From Pomacea canaliculata (Eukaryota; Mollusca; Gastropoda; Architaenioglossa; Ampullariidae), in the NCBI RefSeq assembly GCF_003073045.1, contig NC_037593.1, positions 18,528,725-18,592,724 on the forward strand: a DNA stretch of 64,000 nucleotides. The letters run 5' to 3'. The notes beneath the pieces were generated by a model. That model ran no database searches, had not been told where the DNA came from, and was given only the letters and a program-made list of their open reading frames with translations. Shown piece after piece: positions 49,594-61,350 of the stretch. A program made the position numbers and the translations under genes. Numbering within the stretch: position 1 is the first letter of the stretch; each line of letters begins with the position of its first letter.

Positions 49594-50240
49594 CTTCATG
49601 AACCAGTCCGCCATATCAAAATAGTTCTCATAAATATAGTCAAACGCCTGAGTCGTCTTGTCAAACAAATGCTCTCTCCCTTCTTCAACGTCCAACGCTA
49701 TGGTGGGAATCTCCGTGTTGTTCTCAGAACTGAAGAAGAGCAGCAGGTCGCACCTGCTTCCTCAGGTGTTCTTCACGGCACGTGTCTTATCTAACGACTT
49801 TGATGACGTAATGGGTCTCATTTACACTCACATTCGTTGCTTAAGTAATTCAGAAATTAGCTTGTCTGACCTAGTAAGACATTTTAAATGTGTTTATATC
49901 AGCAGTATGAACAAAATACAGGGATGGCATAGTATCGTCTCTTCTCACCCTAACCCAACAATACTCTTTGTAAATATATTTTTTAGTGTGAAATGTGCTC
50001 ATCGAAGGAGTAGGAAAGCTGCTTTACCTGTTTTCAAAAGATGTCGGAACTTTCTGAGCTGTGGATGAAGTTGCCTTCTGAGTTGATAAGGAATTTCTCC
50101 ACATATCTGACTGACTGACTGTAGTCGACGTTATTAGACACAAAGACGACGACTATGAAACCTTCTGATGTCTTGTGAACTGTTGTACACGGCCTTGGTG
50201 TTGAGGCGACGCCTCTGCCAGCAATCTGTGTGTGCATGCC
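49594..50240 (-). pseudogene. C1GALT1-like pseudogene D (exons 1-2 only)
   Basis: 49,594 to about 49,860 aligns with exon 2 of the three intact genes (GSRCDLLLFFSSENNTEIPT, then EKTTQ-like DKTTQAFDYIYENYFDMADW and the same GTAAGT donor). The codon for Trp in NTWGSRC is TGA, a nonsense change. About 50,040-50,160 matches the exon 1 stem (NNVDYSQSVRYVEKFL) without a clear start or anchor. Exons 3-5 are missing. It lies between intact copies A and B in the same orientation, so it is a dead array member. Confidence 0.88.
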
Positions 50241-50610
50241 GGACTCTGGAAGTTTCCATGGCAGTCCAGTCCATTAGACACTCAACTGGTTTGAGAACCG
50301 ACGTCCGCAGCTGCCTCATGTGCTGACACTGCCCTCATGGCGGCTTCAAATCCCAGCTACCAACACTTTTCTCTATTATAGTTGTGTGAGTGTGTGTGGA
50401 TTGGGGGGCGGGGACTGCATGTGTGTATTTTAATGTGTGTATGTGTGTGTGTGTGTGTGTTATACATGCTTCTGTCTTTATTTTTTACTTTCCTGGTGTT
50501 TTATATATTTGTTTACTTTGTTCTTTTTTTTTTATTTATTTTGTTTTTGCTGCGCAATGAGCATTCTTCTGAATGGAAACCTGCGCATTACAAATGGACA
50601 TCATCATCAT

Positions 50611-50695
50611 CTCCTTTCTCCTTTTTCTTCCCCCGCCAAAAACGTCAAAACAAACCCCAACAAAATAACGTCAGCTTATATAGTGACGCTGCAAC
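50611..50695 (+). mobile_element. Truncated member of the GTYGCGTGT MITE family
   Basis: Matches the last 90 bp of the element at 56,902-57,305, including CCCGCCAAAAACGTCAAAA and TCAGCTTATATAGTGACG, ending GCAAC. The 5' portion is absent. It sits about 30 bp before a pentanucleotide array, exactly as in the copy at 57.3 kb. Confidence 0.8.
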
Positions 50696-50725
50696 CCCCT
50701 CCTCCCCTCTAAGGTTCGAGCTGTA

Positions 50726-50800
50726 AATACACTACAGTACAGTACAATACAATCCAATACAATACAATACAATACGATACAATACAATACAATACGATAC
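50726..50800. repeat. (AATAC)n pentanucleotide array, B side
   Basis: About 15 units of AATAC with AGTAC and GATAC variants. The unit B flank begins directly at its end (AGCAGGTAATGGCACTGCGG). Confidence 0.95.
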
Positions 50801-51509
50801 AGCAGGTAATGGCACTGCGGTTTTGCATGACATATTTACTAGTCTAAATCAACAAGCCAAATAATCTCCAAACTTTTTGAAAAGTATCGCCTCGGTGAAC
50901 CCAGGGTCTCATCTCTCCACCCTTCTATCTAAACAACGCCATCACGAACGTGTCCACGACCAGAGATTTGCAGTCGAAGCAAGTCATAAAAAGATGTAAT
51001 TTAATCGTTCTCTTATTTTTACAGCACACTAAGTCCTCACTACTTCTATACATCTTAATGGTATATATATACATACACATAGGCACACTGCATTCGGAAT
51101 GTTGATTGCGAGGACACAGCTATGTATAAGAATAAATAATAAGTAACTTTCATATTTTTATGTACAAGAATAAATAATATCAAACTATTTATATATTTTT
51201 GTGTACAAGAATAAATAATATCTAACTTTCATATTTTTATGTACAAGAATAAATAATATCAAACTATTTTTCTATTTTTATGTACAAGAATAAATAATAT
51301 CTAACTTTCATATTTTTATTAGCTGTAAGCAATAATAACGAGTGTCAAGTTACCTCTTCAAGCACCTATTACATCGCCATAGCTTCTTACAATATCAGCC
51401 AGTAATTACTACACACTGTCTCATGGAGTCCATTTGTTAAAGAATGTTATGGAAGTCTGAATTCCGGCAAAGCAGTCTGTTCACGTATTTTCACGGAGCA
51501 GCAGATCAC
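50801..51509. repeat. 3' flank of array unit B
   Basis: Matches 41,293-41,912 (unit A), with the minisatellite of about 40 bp expanded to about five units at 51,122-51,318. Confidence 0.9.
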
Positions 51510-54426
51510 TTATGTCTGTGGGTGCTCAGACCAGTCGTACGAATAAGAAAGTCCAAAAGGCCGGCAGTGGTAGAGGAAGTAGTAGAATGAAAACATCTGC
51601 TCAGGTGTGATGTAGTGAAACGAGATGGCGTGCTCGTTGATACCATCGATACCCTGCAACACAAAGACGTTGGACAACTTGGACAACAAAGGTAGTATCT
51701 CCAATAGAACAGTCCTCTCGACCATTAGGACTTGCTTTTTACTGAAACTGTGCACGGAGGACGTAAACTGTTAGTTAATCTTACTATCAACAACTTGTGT
51801 TTCATCCAACACTTTCAAAGTAGGAAAAAAAAAACCGCTTAAAGAGAAATTGTCACATGACCTCATGTAGGCCTTCGACTTCTGACCATTTTTTGAGAGT
51901 TTTCTCACCAGTTTCACCGGGTTGGCCTCGTACTTAAGGCGACCTTTTGGAGGGCCATTCGCCAGGTGCCTCTCCATGTTAAACGGATGAAACCGGGTGC
52001 GCAGTTTGTCGTCTGTAGAGTTGAGGATGGTAACATTCAGCCGGAGGAGGCAGCGCGCCATCTCGACATCCTCGTAAGTCGTGTGGTTGGTGCAGACGGG
52101 TGGACTGAGCTCCCTTGTCGCAAATCGTCTGAGAGCTTCTTTGCTCAGCACGTACCCGGCACCGCCACTCTGGAAATTCTGGAAGAAGAAAAAACATCGA
52201 CTGTAATTTTGAACATGACTTGGAAACACTTTGATGGGTTGGTCATCGCAAAAAAGGAACACACACACACGCGCGCGCGCAAATACACACACACACACGT
52301 ACGTGCTGGTGCAAAGATAAAGCTTCCCCAGGAAACAATTTTATTTTTAGTAATGCACGTTAATACGTTGATACTTTTATGGTCTGTCTAATTCAAGAGC
52401 AGAAGCACACTAAAATCATAAAATAAACATAAATATTTACTATTTTAAGTTTAGGCTCGATGAAGTGACGACCGGTATATACAGGCTCGCTGGCATTCTT
52501 GTCATGCAGGAAGTGACGTAAGTTCTCCACTATCACAAACGTGTCGTCATCAACCTGAAACGGTCCTTGCTGTCTATAAATAGATGTAATAAGTGCTTGA
52601 ACTGTCTATAAATATGTGTAATAAGTACTTGAAAGTAAAATAGATAATTGCTACTATATTAAGAAATTAGAATAAGCAAAGTCTATTATAAAGTCACATT
52701 AATTCCATTTGAGATCCCATTGTGATTTCATAACAAACTATGCAGCAGCGCGATACCATATCAAAAACACACGTCACGTGACTTTATAAACCTAGCGACA
52801 ATGGCGTGAAAACATGCGTTCATCGTGGTGTTCACTTAAGGAATTTAATGTGAAAGGTGAAGCTGTATAAATTCCTTCACGAGCATTTCAGAAGGTGGCC
52901 GCGTTTGTGATGAGGCAACTCGCAGAACTGAGGCCAAAAGCTCGTCTGTCATCCTGCAGACGCAGGTGGGACTTGCACCTCTTTATGGAATTCCTAAAGG
53001 ATTAACTTGACTTTCTGAAAGCACGAAGCTTATTGGGTACACATGACCTTTGATAGTGTAAACCTCGTGTAATTAAGCTTAGTGAGCACTCACGACTGAC
53101 AGCACTCATCAGTACTCGACGTTCTTTTCACCTGACTCCAGGTTGGCAGTTTTAGTTATTCACTTGCACGAGAACTACACCGATCTCAGTCCCGGCAGTC
53201 TATAGTGATGTTAAGACAGGTGACACGGTAAACGTATGTCACTTATTATCTTCAGACAAGAAAGGCCCACAGTATTTAATAGCAATTTATAGTTAGAAAA
53301 TCACTGTAAAACTAAGATTTTTTTTTCTTTAGAGGACTTACAACAAGCAGAAACAAAAACAAAAATTGCAGTTCTGTATTTTTATTTGAATTCCACAATT
53401 TGGTAGAAAGAGGAATCTGATTAATGATAGCTAATAAAGAAGTTATTGATAGTGTTAGCAATACGGATGTGGTGACATTGCTGTGACTAAATATCTTTTT
53501 AAGCTTGACTTACCTTCATGAACCAGTCCGCCATGTCAAAATAGTTCTCATAAATATAGTCAAACGCCTGAGTTGTCTTCTCATACAAATGTTCTCTCCC
53601 TTCTTCAACGTCCAACTCTATGGTGGGAAGTTCAGTGTTGTTCTCAGAACTGAAGAAGAGCAGCAGGTCGCACCTGCTTCCCCAGGTGTTCTTCACGGCA
53701 CGTGCCTTATGTAAATTCTTTGGAGAGGTCATGACCCATATTAACACTCGGACACGTTGCTTGAGTACTTCAGCGACGGACTCGTCGGCTGAAACAAAAA
53801 TTCTCTTTACATTGTACAGCAAATGCAAGGGTCAAAGTGTAGTATTCACATACACACAGGTGCACGGAACATTAAAAACACAGAAAAGCTCGTGAGCACA
53901 CCCAGTATTCCTACTATTCATGTATGTACACATATTTGTACAGCTATAGCAGTGTGACAGATGTGTTAACTACTCCTGAGAAACGATTTATGATTAAGTG
54001 CTGATTATTTTTGTCGATTTGAGGAAGATTGGTGACTTCTGACCTCTGAACCGAGCATAAGATTGTGACGTCAGCTACGGGTAGGTCAGCCTCTGAGTGT
54101 ATTATCGCTCTTGGCGAGGGTGTGATGCGATGGTTTGACCTGTAAGCTTCTACCCAAGCTATGAGAGCAGATAGCAGAGGTGTGTTCATTAATCAAGGAG
54201 TTAATCTCGCACCTTTTTCTTTAAGGACGAGGGGTGTGGTGTTGTTGACCACATACGAGCTGTTGACGATATCCGTGGACTTATTGTTATTGTCGTAGAG
54301 GTTGAAATGATTCTCAACGTATTTGACTGACTGACTGTAGTCGACGTTCTTGATCAGCAGCTTGGCGACAACGATCACTGTAACCACCACCACAAGAATG
54401 AAAAGGTTCCGCATGATTTGCCCCAT
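51510..54426 (-). CDS. C1GALT1-like: Core-1 beta-1,3-galactosyltransferase-like (GT31), copy B
   Basis: Same five-exon structure as copy A: 54426-54213, 53788-53514, 52554-52441, 52178-51909, 51653-51510 (1,017 nt, 338 aa). The start is MGQIMRNLFILVVVVTVIVV (transmembrane anchor), with a stem two residues shorter. It keeps the DxD (VDDDTFVIVENLRHF), the GT31 signature SGGAGYVLSKEALRRF, EDVEMARCL, and HAISFHYITPEQMFSF with RPFGLSYSYDW, and stops with TAA where A and C use TGA. Differences from A include ADESVAEVLK for ANLSVAEVLK and RHFIEPK for RHLIQPK. A 5'UTR acceptor lies at about 54,442. All key motifs are intact, so it should be functional. Confidence 0.93.
52640..53500 (-). other. Intron 2 of copy B, no feature recognised
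   Basis: Unique relative to copies A and C for much of its length. No coding sequence or recognisable element seen. Confidence 0.45.
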
Positions 54427-54534
54427 TGCACAGTTTCATAACCTGCATGAACAAACGTGAAATTTCACATGAAAAGCATGTCATTTCATACACCTGAAAT
54501 AATACAGATTGTAAATACCTGTATTGATAAACAT

Positions 54535-55630
54535 GTATTATAGGATTGACAGCTCCTCGGGTGCTGGTCGATTCTACCACAACAAATACTCCATTCGACG
54601 ACTGTCTGTAGAGGTAGAATCTCTGTAATAATAACGGATTCCGATGTAAACTGTTTGAGTACAACATGAGGTCTGCCCTTTATTCTTCTCTACATCAGAC
54701 TTTCCCTACGGCGCAACAATTAGTGCCTCTCCCCAATACTGTGAGGATTGGCTGCCCACGGTTCAGATCTTGTCTTGGACACAATGAGAGAAAGAACGAT
54801 GATAAGATTGTATCGTGCATCTGTCGGAATGATTTTTTAAAAATTTAATATGTAAGATATAATGTTAGAATGATGTTAGTTTTTTCTTGTATTTTTTTTT
54901 TTTTTAGAAATGAATCATAAGTCCAAAATAGAAGTCTATTTCTAGTAAATAAACAACCCTACTATTTTAACTACACGAATGACAAGTTTGTATAAATAGT
55001 AACGAAGGATTTTCTCTTGAACATAGAAATAATATTATGTTTGCGTATGTTGTTTGGTTTGTGAGCAAAAGAGACATTTCTGTTTTGGACTTCTTCGGAC
55101 GGGCAACAAAGTTTGATTTGACTTAATTTAATTGGATGTAAATATTTTATTTGTATTCACTCCAGTTTTTTCAAACAAGCTTTACTATTTAAAGTCCGTA
55201 AACATTATTTTTTTGTTGTCAAGTGTATGCACTTTGTGTCAAATTGTGCTGTTTTCATTTATAATTATGTCTCACTATTGAAAATGCTGGGGTTTGGACA
55301 GGAGCACTTCATTAAAAATTTTCTCATGCGTTTTATACTAAAGGAGACAAATAAAGAATTATTCATCAAAACTATTTCCACATGTGTATAACCTTCACAA
55401 CTGACGGTTACAAAGTTAACCAGTTCAGATGTAGGTCTTCACAGCACAGACATTTGTTGAATTAAAGTGTAAATGATGTCTCGCATGATGCAAATATAGA
55501 TGATTGAGCATTTGTTTCTTTAGTTGTTTTAATGTCTACATAAGATGTTCAGACTGACTGTGTTGATAAACTCTCCTGCATATACATCTTCATTTAAGAT
55601 ACGATGTAATACAAAACTGTATTTTTAAAA
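54535..55630. other. Segment present upstream of B (and partly C) but absent from A
   Basis: The flank shared by A and B diverges after GATAAACAT (45,060 and 54,532) and resumes at TTTTAACTCATACTTAATG (45,069 and 55,637), leaving about 1.1 kb extra in B. Unit C shares the first part including a SINE. It is either an insertion in the B/C ancestor or a deletion in A. No gene seen. Confidence 0.6.
54705..54795 (+). mobile_element. tRNA-derived SINE head, copy 2
   Basis: CGGCGCAACAATTAGTGCC (A box) and GGTTCAGATCTTGTCTTGG (B box). It is paralogous by position to the copy at 61,351, so it was carried by the array duplication rather than inserted twice. Confidence 0.7.
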
Positions 55631-55794
55631 AAATCTCTTTTAACTCATACTTAATGTAGATGGTAGTAGCACAAATCATATCACTGTCTTTCTCAGACAG
55701 AAAATTGTAGACAAGTATTAAGGCTGCTATGCTTTTAAAGCGGTTTCTTACGAATCTACACAGAAAACTTGCCTTTGTGTATACATCTACATAA

Positions 55795-56099
55795 CAAGTT
55801 ATTGCCCCTGGAAGCATCCCTCCCCCACCCTGGCATCAATAGCATCAACGTGAGCAAACAGCCAAAAGCTCACATCAGCTCTGAGAACCCTTTTGTCTTA
55901 TTTGATATACCCTATGGCAACTAAGCATTTGAGAGTTTTTGTGTTCATTTTTCTTAAAGACATTCCGTGTAAAAAACTTCAACTACACCTGAATCTACCT
56001 GTGAGCAGATGAAGGAACCGTTACTATCGCAGCATCAGTCTCATCTTTCGTGCATCGTGCGATACTTTGCATGCATCAGTGACTAACGGCACAGTCCCC
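55795..56099. repeat. 5' flank block shared by units B and C
   Basis: ACAAGTTATTGCCCCTGGAA through the CATCAGTGACTAACGGCAC block aligns with 61,572-61,880. In B the match is interrupted by the MITE beginning at 56,100 and resumes at 56,582. Confidence 0.9.
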
Positions 56100-56574
56100 G
56101 TCGCGTGTCTCTTGCTGACTCAGCCTGAGCTCTGGTCGGAAGGAAGGAAGGGGGGGCTGTTGCGTCAATAAAGTCTGACGCAGTTTTGTTTTGTGACGTT
56201 TTTTTTTTTTTTGGGTGAGGGGGGGGGAATATAGAGGGATAGAGAGAGGAAAAAAGAAGAGACCGGTGAGCAGAGAGGAAGGTTGGGCGGGAAGACAAGT
56301 TCCTTTGATAGAACGGAGCAACGTATAACAGTGAGTCATGTGTTTCAGAACCGTCGAGTGACATTTCAGGGAGGGAGTAGTGCGTGGTAGTAGTACGTGT
56401 CCCCGACCCATTGCTTTCTTTTGTGTTTCCTCCTTTATTCCTTCTATTTCATCTCTCTTTTGGGGGGAGGTTTTTTTAAAATTTTATTTTGATTAAATAT
56501 ATATTTGTTGCGACATCTCGTGTGCGTGTCGTTTGTTCGGCACTGGGAGCGGCTGGATTCGTCGCTACACGCGA
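56100..56574 (-). mobile_element. MITE of the GTYGCGTGT family, dated by an empty site in unit C
   Basis: The ends GTCGCGTGT and ACACGCGAC are inverted over 9 bp. The direct repeat CAGTCCCC (56,092-56,099 and 56,575-56,582; 7 or 8 bp because one base is shared with the TIR) marks the target duplication. Unit C at 61,875-61,890 shows the uninterrupted target (CACAGCCCCCTCCACC). The interior is G/T-rich and non-coding. It is reverse-oriented relative to 56,902-57,305, with which it shares scattered blocks (AACAAACGACA, GGGGACA, GACGCAAC). An 8-bp duplication would suit a hAT-type MITE. Confidence 0.85.
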
Positions 56575-56901
56575 CAGTCCCCTCCACCTGACTGTTCCAG
56601 ACTGGTCCTAGCATCATATGTGTGTGCACTGATGTTTTATAAACATCTAAGATCGCTGAGTGCCTTAGCCATACAGCAATAGTTACCTGTCTATGTTTCC
56701 AGTCGGTAATTCTCTACCTGTGGAATTTTTATCCCGTGTTTTAGAGAAGTCGACGCCTAATGGCTGTTCTCGCTTTACGTGTCAGTTTCCGCATTTCTCA
56801 ATTTGAAACTGTAAATAAGTAAACAGTAGAAGTTATGAAATATCATCGCGAAATAGCTGTTTATGACAGGGATGGTGGTGGTGATGATGATGACGATGAT
56901 T

Positions 56902-57305
56902 GTTGCGTGTAGCAACGAATCCAATCGGTCTTCAGTGCAGAACAAACGACAAGCACATGTGAGACCATAAATACTCGTTTAATAAAAACAAAACAAAACA
57001 AGCAAATAAAATAAAGGGAATAAGGGAGGAAACGAAAATCAATGGTTGGGGACAGAAGGGGACACCTACATTTACTAAGCGCCAGTCCCTTCTCCGTTCG
57101 TACCCTGAAATATCCCCGCAGATAAATGTTAGTCAAATGTACTCACAACAGATTCCTCACAATTCAATATGGCTCCCTTCTCCCAACAGATTTCTTTTCG
57201 CGCCAAACCTTGCTCCCTGGTGACCGCTCTCCTTTCTCCTTTTTCTTCCCCCGCCAAAAACGTCAAAAAACAAAATTACGTCAGCTTATATAGTGACGCA
57301 GCAAC
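56902..57305 (+). mobile_element. Second member of the same MITE family
   Basis: Begins GTTGCGTGTAGCAACGAATC and ends near TATATAGTGACGCAGCAAC. It is similar over its length to the reverse complement of 56,100-56,574 but clearly diverged, so it is an older copy. No clear target duplication is seen. It is followed within about 40 bp by a pentanucleotide array. Confidence 0.75.
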
Positions 57306-57343
57306 CAGCTCCTCCCCTCTAGAACTATGGCTCGTGCTGTAAA

Positions 57344-57567
57344 TACAATACAATACAATACAGTACAGTACAGTGCAATACAATACAATACAATACAATA
57401 CAATACAATACAATACGATACGATACGATACAATACGACACAATACAATACAATGCACTACAATACAATACAATACAATACAATACAATACAATACAGTA
57501 CAGTACAGTACAGTACAGTACAGTACAGTACAGTACAGTACAATACAATACGATACAGTACATTACA
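57344..57567. repeat. Pentanucleotide array (AATAC / AGTAC / GATAC), C side
   Basis: About 45 five-base units arranged in blocks: AATAC and AGTAC at the left, GATAC in the middle, a long AGTAC run at about 57,494-57,540, then AATAC and GATAC again. Open frames reading YCTVL or QYNTI across it are artefacts of a 15-nt coding period. Confidence 0.97.
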
Positions 57568-57634
57568 TCTTTATTGTCTATGTCTGGTTGCAACATAGAG
57601 AAATTTTTCTTTGTTGCTGGGTTGAAGTAAATGC

Positions 57635-58427
57635 CTTTACTCTGACTGTTAGTCTATATTCTATATAAAAGCTTGTTCCCTTTAGAACGTCACTGGCCGT
57701 GATTTCAACCCGACTTTTCCCTTCAGTGCTCGCTGTGACCCCGCTATTCACCTTATACACCTTTCCGCGGTCTTCGCTGTCTCACTAATTCATCCGTGAC
57801 ATCAGATCACTTGTACAAGTCTTTTAGGATACCACCTAGAAATTAACAGTCTCGGTTACTGGCTCTAGGGACTTCAAATACTAAAGAGGGAAACAAAGCC
57901 TCCCTGTTAATGCCCGCAACTAGTGACAGGGGTAAGGGTGAGCTGTCGTCACTGTCTGCCATTCCGCCTCATCGTCTGCGTCCCACTAGCATTTTAATTG
58001 AGAATATCCTACAGCAGGTAATGGTATATCCAAACTTTTTTTAAAAGTATCGCCTCGGTGAACCCAGGGTCTAATCCCTCCACCCTTCTCACTAAACAAC
58101 GCCATCACGAACGTGTCCTCACTACTTCTATACATCTTAATGGTATATATATATACACACACATATACACACTGCATTTGGAATGTTAATTGCGAGGAGA
58201 CAGTTATGTACAAGAATAAATAATAACTAACTTTCATATTTTTATTAGCTGTAAGCAATAATAACGAGTGTCAAGTTACCTCTTCAAGCACATATTACAT
58301 CGCCATAGCTTCTTACAATATCAGCCAGTAATTACTACACACTGTAGCATGGAGTCCATTTGTTAAAGAATGTTATGGAAGTCTGAATTCCGCCAAAGCA
58401 GTCTGTTCACGTATTTTCACGGATCAC
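57635..58427. repeat. 3' flank of array unit C
   Basis: Matches 40,915-41,912 of unit A, with a deletion of about 100 bp near 58,030 and only one unit of the minisatellite. Confidence 0.88.
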
Positions 58428-61059
58428 TCATGTCTGTAGGTCTTCAGACCAGTCGTACGAATAAGAAACTCCAAAAGGCCGGACGTGGTAGACGTAGTAG
58501 TAGAGTGAAAACATCTGCTCAGGTGTGATGTAGTGAAACGAGATGGCGTGCTCGTTGATACCATCGATACCCTGCAACACAAAGACGTTGGACAGCTTGG
58601 ACAAAAAAGATAGTATCTCCAATAGAACAGTCCTCTCGACCATTGGACTTGCTTTTTACTGAAACTGTGCACGGAGGACGTAAGCTATTAATCTTACTAT
58701 CAACAACGTGTTTCATACAAAGCTTTGAACGTAGGAAAAAAAAAGACCGCTTAAAGGTATTTGTCACATGACCTCATGTAGGCCTTCGACTTCTGACAAT
58801 TTTTATGAGAGTTTTCTCACCAATTTCACCGGGTTGGCCTCGTACTTAAGGAAACCTTTTGGAGGGCCCTTCACCAGGTGCTTTTCCATGTCAAACGGAT
58901 GAAAACGGGTGCGCAGTTTGTCGTCTGTAGAGTTGAGGATGGTAACATTCAGCCGGTGGAGGCAGCGCCCCATCTCGACATCCTCGTCAGTCGTGTGGTT
59001 GGTGCAGACGGGTGGACTGAGCTCCCTTGTCGCAAATCGTCTGAGGGCTTCTTTGCTCAGCACGTACCCGGCACCGCCACTCTGAAAATTCTGAAAGAAG
59101 AAAAGACTTCGACTACAATTTTGAACATGACTTGGAAACACTTTGATGATTTGTCATCGCAAAAAAGGAACACACACACACACACAAACACACGCAAATA
59201 CACACACACACACTCGTACGTGCGGGTGCAAAGATAAATTTCCCCCCCAAAAAAAAATTTATTTTTAGTAATGCACGTTAATACGTTGATAGTTTTATGG
59301 TCTGTCTCATTCTAGAGCAAAAGCACACTAAAATCATGAAATAAATACAAATATTTACTATTTTAAGTTTAGGCTGGATTAAGTGACGACCGGTATATAC
59401 AGGCTCGCTGGCATTCTTGTCATGCAGGAAGTGACGTAAGTTCTCCACTATCACAAACGTGTCGTCATCAACCTGAAACGGTCCATGCTGTCTATAAATA
59501 GATGTAATAAATGATTGAGCAGTCTATAAATATATGTAATAAGTGATTGAAAGTAAAATAAATAATTACTACTATATTAATAAAGTTAGAATAAGCAAAG
59601 TCTATTACAAAGTCGGACTTGCACCTCTTCATGGTCAAAAATTTCGGTTGCCGATGTTTATAAAAATTGAAAAAATCCTCTGAAATCGACCCTTGTGTCC
59701 TTCCGCCGAGTAACCACGATAGCTTCCCGAGATGATCAAGCAGAGGAGTCTTGTTGTGATGTCAGAGTCTTCTTGTGACGTCAATCTCTGACAGTAAGTG
59801 TCTGTATCTGTATCATTTGACGTCGTCTGTTTATTCGTATGACGCACTCTGTGTGTCAGGCTTGTAAGGCTCTGTCTTTCGGAAACTGATGAAAAGAAAA
59901 TTTTGAATCTTTTTCCATCTTTTCGTGGCCATCGGGTGCAGCACATTCTCGAGGAATGGAAGCAAAGAAAGAGTCCCGTGTGATTGTTCTTATTAAACAC
60001 AACATTCTACTAAAAACCTTCAGCGTTTTCCACATGAACACACATAATAATAGACGAGATTCAAATTTATAATACTCTTTACGCGATTCTAAGCAGTTTT
60101 ATTTTGCCTTTAAGCTTGACTTACCTTCATGAACCAGTCCGCCATGTCAAAATAGTTCTCATAGATATAGTCAAACGCCTGAGTTGTCTTCTCGAACAAG
60201 TGTTTTCTCCCTTCTTCAACGTCCAGCGCTATGGTGGGAAGTTCTGTGTTGTTCTCAGAACTGAAGAAGAGCAGCAGGTCGCACCTGCTTCCCCAGGTGT
60301 TCTTCACGGCACGTGCCTTATGTAAATTCTTTGGAGAGGTCATGACCCATATTAACACTCGGACACGTTGCTTGAGTACTTCAGCAACGGATAAGTTGGC
60401 TGAAACAAAAATTCTCTTTACATTGTACAGCAAATACAAGGGTCAAAGTGTTGTATATACATACACACAGGTGCACGGAATTTTAAAAATACAGAAAGGC
60501 TCGTGAACACACCCAGTATTCCTACTATTCATGTATGTACACATATTTGTATAGCTATAGCAGTGTGACAGACGTGTAAACTACTCCTGAGAAACGATTT
60601 ATGATTAAGTGCTCATTATTTTTGTCGATTTGAGGAAGATTGGTGACTTCTGACTTCCGACATTTGAACCGAGCATAATATCGTGACGTCAGCTACGGGT
60701 AGGTCAGCCTCTGAGTGTATTATCGCTCTTGGCGGGGTGTGATGCTGTAAGCAGCAATGGCTTCTACCCAAGCTACGAAAGTGTCAAACAGCAGCAGATA
60801 GCAGAGGTGTGTTCATTAAACAAGGAGTTAATCTCGCACCTTTCTCTTTAAGGACGAAGGGTGTGGTGCTGGTGTTGTTGACCACATGTGAACTGTTGAC
60901 GATATCCGTGGACTTATTGTTATTGTCGAAGACGTTGAAATAATTCTCAATATATTTGACTGAATGACTGTAGTCGACGTTCTTGGTCAGCAGCTTGGCG
61001 ACAACGATCACTGTAACCACCACCACAAGACTGAAAAGGTTCCGCCTGATTTTCCGCAT
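58428..61059 (-). CDS. C1GALT1-like: Core-1 beta-1,3-galactosyltransferase-like (GT31), copy C
   Basis: Five exons with the same phases as A and B: 61059-60840, 60399-60125, 59472-59359, 59090-58821, 58571-58428 (1,023 nt, 340 aa). MRKIRRNLFSLVVVVTVIVV is identical to copy A at the N-terminus. DxD (VDDDTFVIVENLRHF), SGGAGYVLSKEALRRF, EDVEMGRCLHRL and HAISFHYITPEQMFSL are all present. It differs from A mainly in the last exon (RPFGVSYSYDWSEDLQT). It is closer to A than to B in exons 1-2, suggesting A and C are the more recent pair or have exchanged sequence. Intact and likely functional. Confidence 0.93.
59560..60110 (-). other. Intron 2 of copy C, no feature recognised
   Basis: Shorter than intron 2 of A and B, and unrelated to them over most of its length from about 59,640. 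No coding or mobile sequence recognised. Confidence 0.45.
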
Positions 61060-61350
61060 TCCACAGTTTCATAACCTGGATGAACAAACGTGGAATTTCA
61101 CCTGAAAAACATAAAATTTTATACACCTTAAATAAGATAGAGTTTAAAGCATTTTGTAAATACCTGTAATGATAAACATGTATTATGTGATTTACAGTTC
61201 CTCAGGTGCCGGTCGATTCTACCACAACAAATACTCCATTCCACGACTGTACCTAGAGGTAGAATCTCTGTGTAATAATAAGGGATTCCGATGTAGACTG
61301 TTTCAGTACAACATGAGGTCTGCCCTTTATTCTTCTCTACATCAGACTTT

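Noticed and set aside
57276-57668. Long overlapping open frames on both strands with repeating YCTVL or QYNTI peptides
   Set aside because: They are translations of the AATAC/AGTAC pentanucleotide array; a 5-bp repeat without stops is open in several frames by construction.
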